Source: Bacillota bacterium (GTDB taxonomy: Bacteria; Bacillota; Negativicutes; Sporomusales; CTSoil-080). From it: 64,000 nucleotides of DNA. Numbering within the stretch: the first letter of the stretch is position 1; each line of letters opens with the position of its first letter. The notes under the pieces were generated by a model. It was not told the origin of the DNA. It ran no database searches and saw only the letters and a list, made by a program, of their open reading frames with translations. Location of the stretch: contig JAGGAD010000014.1 in assembly GCA_017889625.1 (NCBI GenBank), positions 1-64,000 on the forward strand. Direction: 5' to 3'. Shown piece by piece: positions 9,478 to 17,928 of this stretch. The position numbers were made by a program, and so were the translations under genes.

Positions 9478-9597
9478 TCACGTGGATGGATGGTTTACTC
9501 CATCGGTATGCTTGTTATTAATAGGGTCAGAGGCTTTGTCTCGACTACGTTTTTTCGCTTTTTTTTGTTCCAGCGAGTCATTGGTCTTTTTATCCAA
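9478..9597 (-). CDS. Small charged protein of unknown function (39 residues)
   Basis: A TTG start lies 7 bases after a perfect AGGAGG (9605-9610), opening a 40-codon frame ending in TGA. The product begins MDKKTNDSLEQKKAKKRS and ends in HTDGVNHPST. It is strongly charged, lysine-rich in the first half, and has no hydrophobic segment. The ideal ribosome-binding site, the terminator that follows and the isolated position support a real gene. I do not recognise the family. A small soluble spore protein is one possibility in a spore former, but this is a guess. Confidence 0.65.
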   Translation of the reverse strand: MDKKTNDSLEQKKAKKRSRDKASDPINNKHTDGVNHPST

Positions 9598-9664
9598 AAT
9601 ATCACCTCCTATTAATAGTATTTGCAACAGTCGATAATATATGTGCAAGCATACCAAGACACCA

Positions 9665-10741
9665 CTATTCTACAATAATTAATTTCTTATCATATTTGTT
9701 CAAGATTTCAACTCCATCTTGAGTTACGAGTACAAGGTCTTCAATCCTGACACCATATTCACCCGGTATTTTTATGCTTGGTTCAATGGAAAATATCATT
9801 CCGGGCTGAACTGTATCAATATTAGTGGCTGATACATCGCCAAATTCATGGACATCCAACCCGATGGAATGTCCGGTCCGATGGGTAAAAAGTTTACCAT
9901 AACCAGCAGCTTCAATATGGTTTCTGGCGGCAGCATCAATATCACAGAACCGCACACCTGGCTTCACAACGTCAATAGCTCGCTGATTAGCTTCCAATAC
10001 TGTATTATAAATCTTTCTGGCAGCATCGGAAACATATTTATAAAATACCGTCCGGGTCATATCTGAACAATAGCCATCTTTACGACAGCCAATATCGACA
10101 ATTACGCTGTTTCCAGGCTTTATTAAACAATTGCCCGGTTCATGATGAGAATCCGCACCGTTAGCGCCGTATGCTATTATTGGGTCAAATGCACAATTTT
10201 CAGCGCCTAGTCCCGCATAAATACCCGGCAGCAATTGTGCCACTTGCCTTTCGTAATAGTTACGAGGAATCAGCTTTATCACACTGTCAATTGCCAGTTC
10301 ATTAATGCGCGATGCTTCGCGCATTAAACGCTGTTCGTTTTTATCCTTACACATTCTTACACTATCGACCAGCCTTGAACCATTAACAAATGAATTCGTA
10401 TTCTTAATTTTCATGAGCCGCAATAGAAAATTAGCCGTCCATGCCTTATCTATACCAATTGGCTCACCGTCTTTTATATATGGGGCAAGCACTTCTACAC
10501 CATTTTGTGTGTCGTTAAACCAAATTGTCTCTACTGGTGCTTCCCCCATTCCTGAAAACAACTCATTAACAAAAAGCTTATGCTTGCCGATAAGCGTAAG
10601 ATACAAGGCCAACATCCGCTCGCCAGGGAAAATCCATTTACCTGTAAGATAGAATATTGATGAGGGGTCGCAAATCACCATTTGCGGAATATTGCTGTTT
10701 TCCATCCCCTGTAAGACTTTATTAAGCCTAACTTGATTCAT
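9665..10741 (-). CDS. M24 family aminopeptidase (Xaa-Pro type)
   Basis: This is a pita-bread-fold metallopeptidase of the aminopeptidase P/prolidase group that attacks Xaa-Pro bonds. An N-terminal creatinase-like domain (residues about 1-125) precedes the catalytic domain. Dimetal ligand blocks are visible: DIGCRKDGYCSDMTRTV, HRTGHSIGLDVHE, FSIEPSIKIPGEYGVRIED. I chose the ATG preceded by GAAGGTG at 8 bases; in-frame GTG and TTG codons lie just upstream. At 358 residues it has normal length. It is probably monocistronic, about 70 bases downstream of the start of the 39-residue gene on the same strand. Confidence 0.93.
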   Translation of the reverse strand: MNQVRLNKVLQGMENSNIPQMVICDPSSIFYLTGKWIFPGERMLALYLTLIGKHKLFVNELFSGMGEAPVETIWFNDTQNGVEVLAPYIKDGEPIGIDKAWTANFLLRLMKIKNTNSFVNGSRLVDSVRMCKDKNEQRLMREASRINELAIDSVIKLIPRNYYERQVAQLLPGIYAGLGAENCAFDPIIAYGANGADSHHEPGNCLIKPGNSVIVDIGCRKDGYCSDMTRTVFYKYVSDAARKIYNTVLEANQRAIDVVKPGVRFCDIDAAARNHIEAAGYGKLFTHRTGHSIGLDVHEFGDVSATNIDTVQPGMIFSIEPSIKIPGEYGVRIEDLVLVTQDGVEILNKYDKKLIIVE

Positions 10742-10891
10742 AAACAACACCTTCTTGATTTCTACTTATTATTATTGTAACTAGTAAATTATTAGTATGT
10801 AAAGTAACACTTGCTAAATCAGCCAATATAATTATTCTATTTGCTAAACATAATAATGTTTGCTAGAATTATCCTAAAGGAGGGCTGAGGA

Positions 10892-11065
10892 ATGATTATT
10901 GAAAAAAACAAGTTATCGGTCATACTTAAAAACTACCTTCCTAATGCAGATAGTGAAACGATTGAACGTCTAACTAACCAGGTTCAAGTTGACGCCGATA
11001 CCATACTCTTATCCATGATTATGCACGCCATTAGTGAGGAAGGTACCCCCTTATATTTACATTAA
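10892..11065 (+). CDS. Small protein of unknown function (57 residues)
   Basis: An ATG follows AAAGGAGGGCTGAGGA and opens a 58-codon frame beginning MIIEKNKLSVILKNYLPNAD and ending in SEEGTPLYLH. The protein is soluble and mixed helical, with no cysteines and no membrane segment. A strong intrinsic terminator follows 20 bases after the stop, so this looks like a complete monocistronic unit. I do not recognise the family. The rest of the 10742-11171 gap holds only AT-rich promoter sequence and the terminator. Confidence 0.7.
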   Translation: MIIEKNKLSVILKNYLPNADSETIERLTNQVQVDADTILLSMIMHAISEEGTPLYLH

Positions 11066-11084
11066 CTATTACCGCAACTAAGTT

Positions 11085-11113
11085 AAAAGACAGCATCCAG
11101 GCTGTCTTTTCTA
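11085..11113 (+). terminator. Intrinsic terminator of the 57-residue gene
   Basis: AAAAGACAGC (11085-11094) and GCTGTCTTTT (11101-11110) form a 10-bp perfect stem with a 6-base loop. The stem ends in a T tract on the plus strand. Confidence 0.85.
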
Positions 11114-11177
11114 CATTTAACATTTATAGCACGGCATTGCTTACGATTCACAGATACTAGCGGAAGGAATAATGACG

Positions 11178-11933
11178 ATGAAACTATTATCCTGGAATGT
11201 AAATGGACTTAGAGCCTGTATAACAAAAGGCTTCCACGATTTTTTTACTACCATCGACGCAGATATTTTCTGTGTTCAAGAAAGCAAAATGCGTCAGGGC
11301 CAGGCCGAACTGGTTTTCCCCGACTATGATGAATATTGGAACAGTGCTATTAAAAAAGGATATTCCGGCACAGTCATTTTTACTCGCATCAAACCACAAT
11401 CCGTTAAGTATGGGATGAATTTAGCGGAGCATGACCAAGAAGGACGCATGATAACTTTAGAATTTGATTCGTTCTTTCTAGTAAATGTTTATACCCCAAA
11501 CTCACAACGTGGGCTTTTAAGGCTGGACTATCGGCTAAAATGGGAGCAGGCCTTTAGATCGTATCTAAACGATCTGGATAAAATAAAGCCGGTTATTATC
11601 TGCGGCGATCTTAATGTTGCCCATCAAGAAATTGATATTAAAAATCCGAAAAGCAACCGGCGAAATGCCGGGTTTACTGATGAAGAACGCGGCCAGTTAA
11701 CGGAACTGCTAGCTTCAGGGTTCACTGATACTTTCAGGTATTTCTATCCGGATAAAGCAGACGCATATACATGGTGGTCATACATGATGAATGCCCGCGT
11801 CCGTAATATTGGCTGGCGTATTGACTATTTCTTAATTTCAAATATTTTACAACCGAAAATTAAAGACGCCCTAATCTACACTGATGTTTTAGGTAGTGAT
11901 CATTGTCCGGTGGGGTTAGATCTTTCATTATAA
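11178..11933 (+). CDS. exoA: Exodeoxyribonuclease III / AP endonuclease
   Basis: This EEP-fold enzyme cleaves DNA at abasic sites and degrades 3' ends, completing the repair begun by Ung encoded 2 kb upstream. Motifs are MKLLSWNVNGLRA, FCVQESKMRQ (metal Glu), CGDLNVAHQEID (metal/catalytic Asp and Asn), and GSDHCPVGLDL (catalytic Asp-His) at the C-terminus. It has 251 residues, normal for the family. I chose the second ATG because AAGGA lies 9 bases upstream and homologues begin MKLxSWNVNG; the first ATG (11172) is only 3 bases from it. Confidence 0.96.
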   Translation: MKLLSWNVNGLRACITKGFHDFFTTIDADIFCVQESKMRQGQAELVFPDYDEYWNSAIKKGYSGTVIFTRIKPQSVKYGMNLAEHDQEGRMITLEFDSFFLVNVYTPNSQRGLLRLDYRLKWEQAFRSYLNDLDKIKPVIICGDLNVAHQEIDIKNPKSNRRNAGFTDEERGQLTELLASGFTDTFRYFYPDKADAYTWWSYMMNARVRNIGWRIDYFLISNILQPKIKDALIYTDVLGSDHCPVGLDLSL

Positions 11934-12028
11934 TTATATACCGGTTACTCTGTATATAAGAAAGCACCTGTCGAAACTCACTTTAGTCTAGCAACGTACT
12001 TTTGAAAAGTTTTTCTGATAACCAAGAG

Positions 12029-12113
12029 TAAAAGTTGATTTTTTATCAATAATATTGATAGTTATACTAATATGAAGTATTATCTGAATAATTATTAGGG
12101 AAAAAATCAACTT
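12029..12113. repeat. Inverted repeat and nested palindrome before the alcohol dehydrogenase gene
   Basis: AAGTTGATTTTTT (12032-12044) is repeated as its exact reverse complement (12101-12113), 13 bp with 56 bases between. The right arm ends at the first in-frame ATG and just before the Shine-Dalgarno. Between the arms lies the palindrome TATCAATAATATTGATA (12044-12060). The left arm extended to 16 bases, TAAAAGTTGATTTTTT, also occurs inverted at 36903-36918. This is either an operator pair or an RNA structure sequestering the ribosome-binding site. Confidence 0.55.
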
Positions 12114-12128
12114 ATGGGGGTGGCACAA

Positions 12129-13298
12129 ATGCAACGGTTTACTGTTCCCCGTGATATTTACTTCGGCAGCGGTTGCATGACCGAAATCTTAAGCCAGTTA
12201 ACAGGGAAAAGAGCCGTCGTTGTAACTGGCGGCAGTTCGATGCAAAAATTTGGCTTTTTGGACAAAGTAATGGCTAGCCTTAACCATGCTGGCTTTGAAG
12301 TAAAATTAATTGAAGGTGTAGAGCCAGACCCATCGGTAGAGACAGTCTTCAAGGGTGCACAGTTAATGCAGACCTTTGAGCCTGACTGGATTGTCGCAAT
12401 CGGCGGCGGCTCACCAATCGACGCGGCTAAAGCAATGTGGATTTTTTACGAACATCCAGCTAAAAGTTTTGACGATGTCAAAGATCCTTTTACTGTTCCA
12501 ACTCTAAGAACAAAGGCCAGATTTGTTGCCATCCCTTCTACTAGTGGAACAGCCACGGAAGTAACCGCATTTTCGGTCATTACCGACTATACCACCAAGA
12601 TTAAATACCCTTTAGCTGATTATAATCTTACCCCGGATATCGCTATCGTTGACCCGGATTTAGCAGAAACTATGCCTGCAAAGTTAGTAGCCCATACGGG
12701 TATGGATGCGCTGACCCACGCTTTAGAAGCTTATGTCGCACTGGCACGTTCGCCCTTCACTGATCCTTTGGCCATGCAGGCCATCTTGATGATAGATAAA
12801 AATATTCTCAATTCTTTTCAGGGAAACAAATTCGCTCGTGAACAGATGCATATTGCCCAATGTCTAGCCGGCATGGCATTCTCCAATGCCTTGTTAGGCA
12901 TTACTCATAGTATGGCACACAAAATTGGCGCACTGTTTCATATTCCCCACGGTTGTGCAAATGCTATTTTATTGCCATTTGTCATTGCGTTTAACAAAAA
13001 ATCAGTGGCCGCCGATTATGCCAAAGTGGCTAATGCCCTGGGACTAATCGGTTCTAATGAGACTGAACTAGTTATCAGTTTGATTGAATTTATCCGTAAG
13101 CTAAACAAAGCCCTTGATATTCCCGCAACTTTACAAGCAGCCGGAGTATCACCGGACTTATTCAAAGAAAATCTTGATCACATTGCATCTACCGCCCTAA
13201 AGGATCCTTGCACCGGTGCAAATCCGCGTACCATCAATCATGATGAAATGAAGAATTTATTCACCTGTGCCTTTACCGGCAATAACGTAGACTTTTAG
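12129..13298 (+). CDS. Iron-containing alcohol dehydrogenase
   Basis: This is a type III, metal-dependent NAD(P)-linked alcohol dehydrogenase. Cofactor-binding GGGSPIDAAKAM and the metal-site blocks HTGMDALTHALEAY and HSMAHKIGALFHIPHGCANA are clear. It has 389 residues. I chose the ATG giving MQRFTVPRDIYFG because GGGGG lies 8 bases upstream and homologues start there; the ATG at 12114 would place five codons over that Shine-Dalgarno. An unusual inverted repeat flanks its leader and a strong terminator follows. It probably reduces an aldehyde in fermentation, but the substrate cannot be read from sequence. Confidence 0.95.
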   Translation: MQRFTVPRDIYFGSGCMTEILSQLTGKRAVVVTGGSSMQKFGFLDKVMASLNHAGFEVKLIEGVEPDPSVETVFKGAQLMQTFEPDWIVAIGGGSPIDAAKAMWIFYEHPAKSFDDVKDPFTVPTLRTKARFVAIPSTSGTATEVTAFSVITDYTTKIKYPLADYNLTPDIAIVDPDLAETMPAKLVAHTGMDALTHALEAYVALARSPFTDPLAMQAILMIDKNILNSFQGNKFAREQMHIAQCLAGMAFSNALLGITHSMAHKIGALFHIPHGCANAILLPFVIAFNKKSVAADYAKVANALGLIGSNETELVISLIEFIRKLNKALDIPATLQAAGVSPDLFKENLDHIASTALKDPCTGANPRTINHDEMKNLFTCAFTGNNVDF

Positions 13299-13394
13299 AT
13301 AAACCATACTGCGAGTTTACTTTGAGACACTAACAAAAACCATAACTGCCTGTAACTTCTATTTCAGAATTGCACTAGTTAAGAAAACGTATAA

Positions 13395-13435
13395 ACCTCC
13401 TATGAATACTCAATCGATATTCATAGGAGGTCTTT
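13395..13435. terminator. Bidirectional terminator
   Basis: ACCTCCTATGAAT (13395-13407) and ATTCATAGGAGGT (13419-13431) form a perfect 13-bp stem with an 11-base loop, then CTTTCTT. It separates the convergent alcohol dehydrogenase and carboxynorspermidine dehydrogenase genes. Confidence 0.85.
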
Positions 13436-13442
13436 CTTATGT

Positions 13443-14702
13443 TTATATAGATTTCAGTGATTTAATAATCGGTGGCGTAAAATCAACTGGTTTTTCAACC
13501 ACTTCGGTTAGCAAACCCATTACGTTTAGAAGATCGATGAATGGTTTGGGATCAAGTTCTTCGACATTAACCATTTGTTTCACGTCCCACTCACCACGAG
13601 CCACCAAAATCGCGGCTGCGACTGGTGGTACACCAGCAGTATAGCTTATTGCCTGAGACTCCACCTCTTTGTAACATTCCTCATGGTCGCATGAATTATA
13701 AATAAATATTTCACGTTTTTCATTATTTTTAGTTCCGCGGATAAAGTTGCCAATACAAGTTTTTCCCGTGTAGCCAGGTGCTAACGATGACGGATCCGGC
13801 AAAAGAGCTTTAAGTACTTTCAACGGCGCAATTTCTATTCCTTCAGCTATTTTTATCGGCACTTCCGACGTAAGCCCAATATTGGTCAATACGGAAAAGA
13901 CATTTAGGTAATGATCGCCAAAGCCCATCCAGAAACGAATGGAATTAGCATCTATATTCTTTGACAAGGAATGTAGTTCATCATGCCCTGTCAAATATAT
14001 CGGACAACTGCCCACCACCGGAAAATCATAGTCCATTTTTATTGAGTGAACCTTTTGCAATACCCATTTACGATCAATCCACGTCCATACTTTCTTAAAT
14101 TCACGGAAATTGATTTCCGGATCAAAATTGGTTGCGAAATATCTGCCATGACTGCCTGCATTAACATCCATTATATCAATGGTGTCAATAGTATCAAAAT
14201 ATTCTTTTTGTGCCAAAGCGCACCAGGCATTAACCACTCCGGGGTCAAAGCCCACGCCTAAGATTGCCGTAATGCCGTTTTCTTGGCACCGTTCCTTCCG
14301 TTTCCATTCGTAATTAGCGTACCAAGGCGGATTTTCACAAACCTTATCCGGTTCTTCATGGATGGCAGTATCCATATACACTGCTCCAGCTTCTATGCAA
14401 GCCTCTAAAACTGACATATTAACATAGGCTTGACCTACATTTATGACAATTTCCGACTTAGTATCGTTGATTAACTTAACCACCGATGGGATATCCAAAG
14501 CATCCACTTGTTGTGAATACAATTTTTTTGATGTGTCTTTCAAATGATGTTTGCGCATTACACTTTCAATAATGGCATCACCCTTTTGCTGAGTACGCGA
14601 AGCAATGCAAATATCCCCCAACACATCATTGTTCATTGCACATTTGTGAGCCACTACATGCGCAACTCCTCCAGCACCGATAATTAAAACATTTTTTTTC
14701 AT
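13443..14702 (-). CDS. Carboxynorspermidine dehydrogenase (saccharopine dehydrogenase family)
   Basis: This NADPH-dependent enzyme condenses a diamine with aspartate semialdehyde to form carboxy(nor)spermidine. The N-terminal Rossmann motif is VLIIGAGGVAHVVAHKCA. The length (419 residues) and blocks such as GVGFDPGVVNAWCALAQK fit the saccharopine-dehydrogenase-like carboxynorspermidine synthase family. The assignment rests strongly on its partner nspC, 27 bases upstream on the same strand. The pair provides the SAM-independent alternative to spermidine synthase. AGGAGGAAGAA precedes the ATG. Lysine-pathway saccharopine dehydrogenase is the alternative, made unlikely by the neighbour. Confidence 0.92.
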   Translation of the reverse strand: MKKNVLIIGAGGVAHVVAHKCAMNNDVLGDICIASRTQQKGDAIIESVMRKHHLKDTSKKLYSQQVDALDIPSVVKLINDTKSEIVINVGQAYVNMSVLEACIEAGAVYMDTAIHEEPDKVCENPPWYANYEWKRKERCQENGITAILGVGFDPGVVNAWCALAQKEYFDTIDTIDIMDVNAGSHGRYFATNFDPEINFREFKKVWTWIDRKWVLQKVHSIKMDYDFPVVGSCPIYLTGHDELHSLSKNIDANSIRFWMGFGDHYLNVFSVLTNIGLTSEVPIKIAEGIEIAPLKVLKALLPDPSSLAPGYTGKTCIGNFIRGTKNNEKREIFIYNSCDHEECYKEVESQAISYTAGVPPVAAAILVARGEWDVKQMVNVEELDPKPFIDLLNVMGLLTEVVEKPVDFTPPIIKSLKSI

Positions 14703-14729
14703 TTCTTCCTCCTCAACTTGTACAAACTA

Positions 14730-15833
14730 TTATGATAAACTATTGGTAAAATCTGTGTAAGTAAATTTGCGGAGAACATCTATTGTATTATCAAGTCTTC
14801 GCACCGCGATAGTCGGCATTTGTAAACCGTTAAACCAATTTTTCTTTACCATAGTATAACCAGCCGCATCCGCCAACCGAATTTGACTACCAATTTCAAG
14901 CTTATCGGTAAAGTTAAATGTGCCAAATACGTCTCCCGCCAAGCAAGATCGCCCAGCAACCATGTATTTATAATTGCCTTTGTCCCCGCCCTCCATTTTT
15001 GCCGCCAACCGATATATCAATAAATCCAGCATATGACCTTCTACTGAGGCATCAACAATGGCAATATCCATTTCATTATGTACCAAGTCAACAACATTTG
15101 TAACTAATTCGGCACAACCAGTAATCGCACTTTCTCCTGGTTCTAAGTATACTTGTACCCCATATTTGCTAGCAAAATTCGCTAATTTCCTACTAAATTC
15201 TTCAACAGGGTAACCCGCTTTAGTAAAATATACTCCTCCGCCCAAGCTTACCCATTCTAACTCTTTGAGTAAATGTCCATAGCGATCGCCAATGATATCA
15301 AGTTGTTGAGAAAAAGCTTCAACATCATCATTCTCACAATTATAATGGAACATCAATCCACTTAGACGATGCCGTTGTTTTTCGAGCTTAACCATATCAG
15401 CCACTCCCAACCGCGAATATTTACGCGCGGGATCAGCTAAATCAAAATGTGAATAACTAATTCCCGGATTGATTCGAAGTCCGATTTTTGCTGATTTTAC
15501 GCTATCATAATATCGATCCAATTGAGAAATCGAGTTAAAAATAATTTTATCGGCAAATTTTACTACATCCACTATATCTTCTGGAGAATACCCCACACAA
15601 TAAGCATGCGTTTCTTTACCAAATTTTTCGAAACCAAGTCGTGCTTCAAAGAGTGAACTGGAAGTGGTACCATCCATATACTGACGCATTAAATCAAATA
15701 CTCCCCAAGTAGAAAAGCATTTTAACGCCAATACTGACTTAGCCCCGGAAAGCTTACGCACCGTTTGAATAATTTGTAGGTTTCTCAATAGTTTTTTCTC
15801 ATCAATAAGATAATATGGGGTAGTAATCTTCAT
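14730..15833 (-). CDS. nspC: Carboxynorspermidine decarboxylase
   Basis: This PLP-dependent, fold-III (alanine racemase-like) decarboxylase converts carboxy(nor)spermidine to (nor)spermidine. The PLP lysine is in VLALKCFSTWG (Lys38). Other landmarks are LRINPGISYSHFDLADP, FHYNCENDD, WVSLGGGVYFTK and EPGESAITG. It has 367 residues, the usual size. It is the first gene of a two-gene operon with the dehydrogenase. From 15834 to 16216 the sequence is AT-rich with a small hairpin at about 15894-15916 (AAAATCC/GGATTTT); no other gene is seen there. Confidence 0.95.
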   Translation of the reverse strand: MKITTPYYLIDEKKLLRNLQIIQTVRKLSGAKSVLALKCFSTWGVFDLMRQYMDGTTSSSLFEARLGFEKFGKETHAYCVGYSPEDIVDVVKFADKIIFNSISQLDRYYDSVKSAKIGLRINPGISYSHFDLADPARKYSRLGVADMVKLEKQRHRLSGLMFHYNCENDDVEAFSQQLDIIGDRYGHLLKELEWVSLGGGVYFTKAGYPVEEFSRKLANFASKYGVQVYLEPGESAITGCAELVTNVVDLVHNEMDIAIVDASVEGHMLDLLIYRLAAKMEGGDKGNYKYMVAGRSCLAGDVFGTFNFTDKLEIGSQIRLADAAGYTMVKKNWFNGLQMPTIAVRRLDNTIDVLRKFTYTDFTNSLS

Positions 15834-16216
15834 CTTACAAAGCTCCTATTTCCATCTATTTACAGTATTAAAAGAAGCCACCTCGGCCTTTGAAAATCCT
15901 GTCATGCTGGATTTTACACTGGGCCAAAGCAGCAGAAAGTTTCTAATTAACAAACCAGCTTGATAAAGGATAAGGTACCATCCACGCTATCACATAGCTA
16001 CATAGTTATGTAATAACTTCATCACTGACTGTATTTCATTAATATTTTTTCTCCGACATTAATAATAGCAAAAATGATTGCATTTGTCGATTATTCTTTT
16101 AAAATAACTTAATTTCTAGAATTAATACTATTTTACACCCAAATAATATGTTTTAACTATTTTTTGAGCAACATATCCTATGCTTATTATACAAAATATT
16201 TAACTAATGTTCCGTA

Positions 16217-16257
16217 CACAAAACTAAACCAGCAACTTTTATAAGCTGCTGGTTTAG
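16217..16257 (-). terminator. Terminator of the glp operon
   Basis: CTAAACCAGCA (16224-16234) pairs perfectly with TGCTGGTTTAG (16247-16257). On the minus strand the stem is followed by TTTTGTGT. It lies 24 bases after the DUF1667 stop codon and ends the glycerol operon. Confidence 0.85.
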
Positions 16258-16280
16258 CTTTCTACAGCACCGGAACCAAT

Positions 16281-16649
16281 TTATACTGGGTTAATGTCAC
16301 GGCTGGCTATAATATCAACACCCAAGTTAAGGATGTTCGCTACTACTACTTCACCCTCTTTTATCGGTGCAATTATTGTTAAATTTGCCAGACATCGCGC
16401 GCATGGAATAATTTTATCTTTTGGTAATGCTTGCTGGGAAACAACCGGCAGCAACGGCAATTTACCGCCGTTTATCCGAACCGTGGTCGTCAGCATCCGT
16501 TTAGGGGCAGTTACTTCTTCACGGGCATAAGCCTCACCACGCGGGCAGCTAAAGCCAGTCACTGCGTTAACTATGCCAGACTTGCTACTGACTTCACCTT
16601 CACAACTTAACGGACATACAATACAACTAATCCGACGTTTTTCTTCCAT
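16281..16649 (-). CDS. DUF1667 domain protein, third member of the GlpA/FAD-oxidoreductase module
   Basis: This small cysteine-rich protein carries four clear cysteines (CIVCPLSC, FSCPRGEAYA) near the N-terminus and a further pair (CARC) later, consistent with iron-sulphur or zinc binding. Homologues commonly follow a GlpA-like dehydrogenase and an FAD oxidoreductase, exactly as here, and are thought to act as an electron-transfer subunit in anaerobic glycerol-3-phosphate oxidation, like GlpC. That role is inference. I chose the ATG (MEEKRRISC) because AAGGTGG lies 8 bases upstream; it starts 13 bases after the previous stop. Confidence 0.9.
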   Translation of the reverse strand: MEEKRRISCIVCPLSCEGEVSSKSGIVNAVTGFSCPRGEAYAREEVTAPKRMLTTTVRINGGKLPLLPVVSQQALPKDKIIPCARCLANLTIIAPIKEGEVVVANILNLGVDIIASRDINPV

Positions 16650-16662
16650 ATAAATTACCACC

Positions 16663-17928
16663 TTAACGCTTCAGTATGACAGTAATCTTGTCATCACTGG
16701 TTTTTAGTTTATCACTAGGCACTTCAACCACAATCATTTCGCCTGGTTTTGCTACTGCTAGCTTCTTTTCTAATAATATTTGCGCCCCACTCATAATGGC
16801 CAGTTTTACATTTCGTTCCGTTTTCCCGACCCTCATATATAAACGGATAGGTAGTGTATCGCCTTCATGCAGGTTAATCATCTGTGGAACAACAGTTCGT
16901 ACCCCATCAGCTGAAGTTACCGCTACTACCTTATTAACTGCCCCTATTTCACTTTTTGCATAGGCAGTTGCATATTTACCGGCAATTTCCCCTTCTTCAG
17001 ATACAAAGTCAACTAAATCATGGACATGTACCACATTGCCTGCCGCAAAAAATCCCGCCATATTGGTCTGTCTTAATTGATCAACTATCGGCCCAGAAGT
17101 TAAGCCGTCGATCTGAATTCCCAATTCACGTGACAGTTCATTTTCTGGAATAAGACCAACTGACAGCAGCAGGCAATCACATTCCAGATAAAATTCAGTT
17201 CCCGCGATTGGCTTCATGTTTTGATCAACTTTTGCACAAGTTACACCTGTTATTCGCTCTTTACCATGTATTTTTAAAATAGTATGAGCCAGATAGAGAG
17301 GGATATTATAATCTTGCAGGCATTGTACTACATTACGTGTTAAACCATTGCTATAAGGCATAATTTCAAGTACAGCTTCAACCCTTGTTCCTTCCAGCGC
17401 CATCCTTCGAGCCATAATCAGGCCAATGTCGCCAGAACCTAGTATTACCACTTTTTTACCCGGCAAATAACCTTCCATATTTACCATCCGCTGGGCAGCA
17501 CCAGCGGTTAACACTCCCGCCGGCCGGGTCCCCGGTGTACGGATGGCTCCCCGAGTCCGTTCCCGACACCCCATGGCAAAGATGATCGCTTTAGCGGTAA
17601 TTTGAAAAATTCCATCTTGGGGATTAACCCCAACTATTGTTTTATTCTCTGTTACTGATAGTACCATAGTGTCGAGCAAAACTGTGATATTAGAACGCTC
17701 TTGAACCATTTTTATATATCTTCCGGCATAACCCGGTCCAGTTAATTCTTCTTTAAACCGATGTAAGCCAAACCCATTATGAATGCACTGCTGCAATATC
17801 CCGCCCAGTTCACGATCACGTTCAATCACCAGTACCCGTTCCGCACCATTGTCACTAGCACTAACGGCTGCCGCCAGCCCGGCCGGGCCACCGCCGATAA
17901 TTACTACTTGAAAATTTTGTTCATACAT
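16663..17928 (-). CDS. FAD-dependent NAD(P)-disulfide-type oxidoreductase, glycerol-3-phosphate module
   Basis: This flavoprotein (421 residues) has an N-terminal FAD-binding motif VVIIGGGPAGLAAAVSAS and a second nucleotide-binding motif VVILGSGDIGLIMARRMA near residue 170. The block TRPAGVLTAGAAQRMVN is typical of the family. It overlaps the upstream GlpA-like gene by 8 bases and precedes the DUF1667 gene by 13. The three probably form a complex that takes electrons from glycerol-3-phosphate, with this subunit passing them on. The final acceptor cannot be read from sequence. Confidence 0.93.
   Translation of the reverse strand: MYEQNFQVVIIGGGPAGLAAAVSASDNGAERVLVIERDRELGGILQQCIHNGFGLHRFKEELTGPGYAGRYIKMVQERSNITVLLDTMVLSVTENKTIVGVNPQDGIFQITAKAIIFAMGCRERTRGAIRTPGTRPAGVLTAGAAQRMVNMEGYLPGKKVVILGSGDIGLIMARRMALEGTRVEAVLEIMPYSNGLTRNVVQCLQDYNIPLYLAHTILKIHGKERITGVTCAKVDQNMKPIAGTEFYLECDCLLLSVGLIPENELSRELGIQIDGLTSGPIVDQLRQTNMAGFFAAGNVVHVHDLVDFVSEEGEIAGKYATAYAKSEIGAVNKVVAVTSADGVRTVVPQMINLHEGDTLPIRLYMRVGKTERNVKLAIMSGAQILLEKKLAVAKPGEMIVVEVPSDKLKTSDDKITVILKR

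Noticed and set aside
15894-15916. Small hairpin AAAATCC...GGATTTT upstream of nspC as a possible riboswitch
   Set aside because: Only 7 bp, no conserved core that I recognise, and no T tract. There is not enough to call a regulatory RNA.
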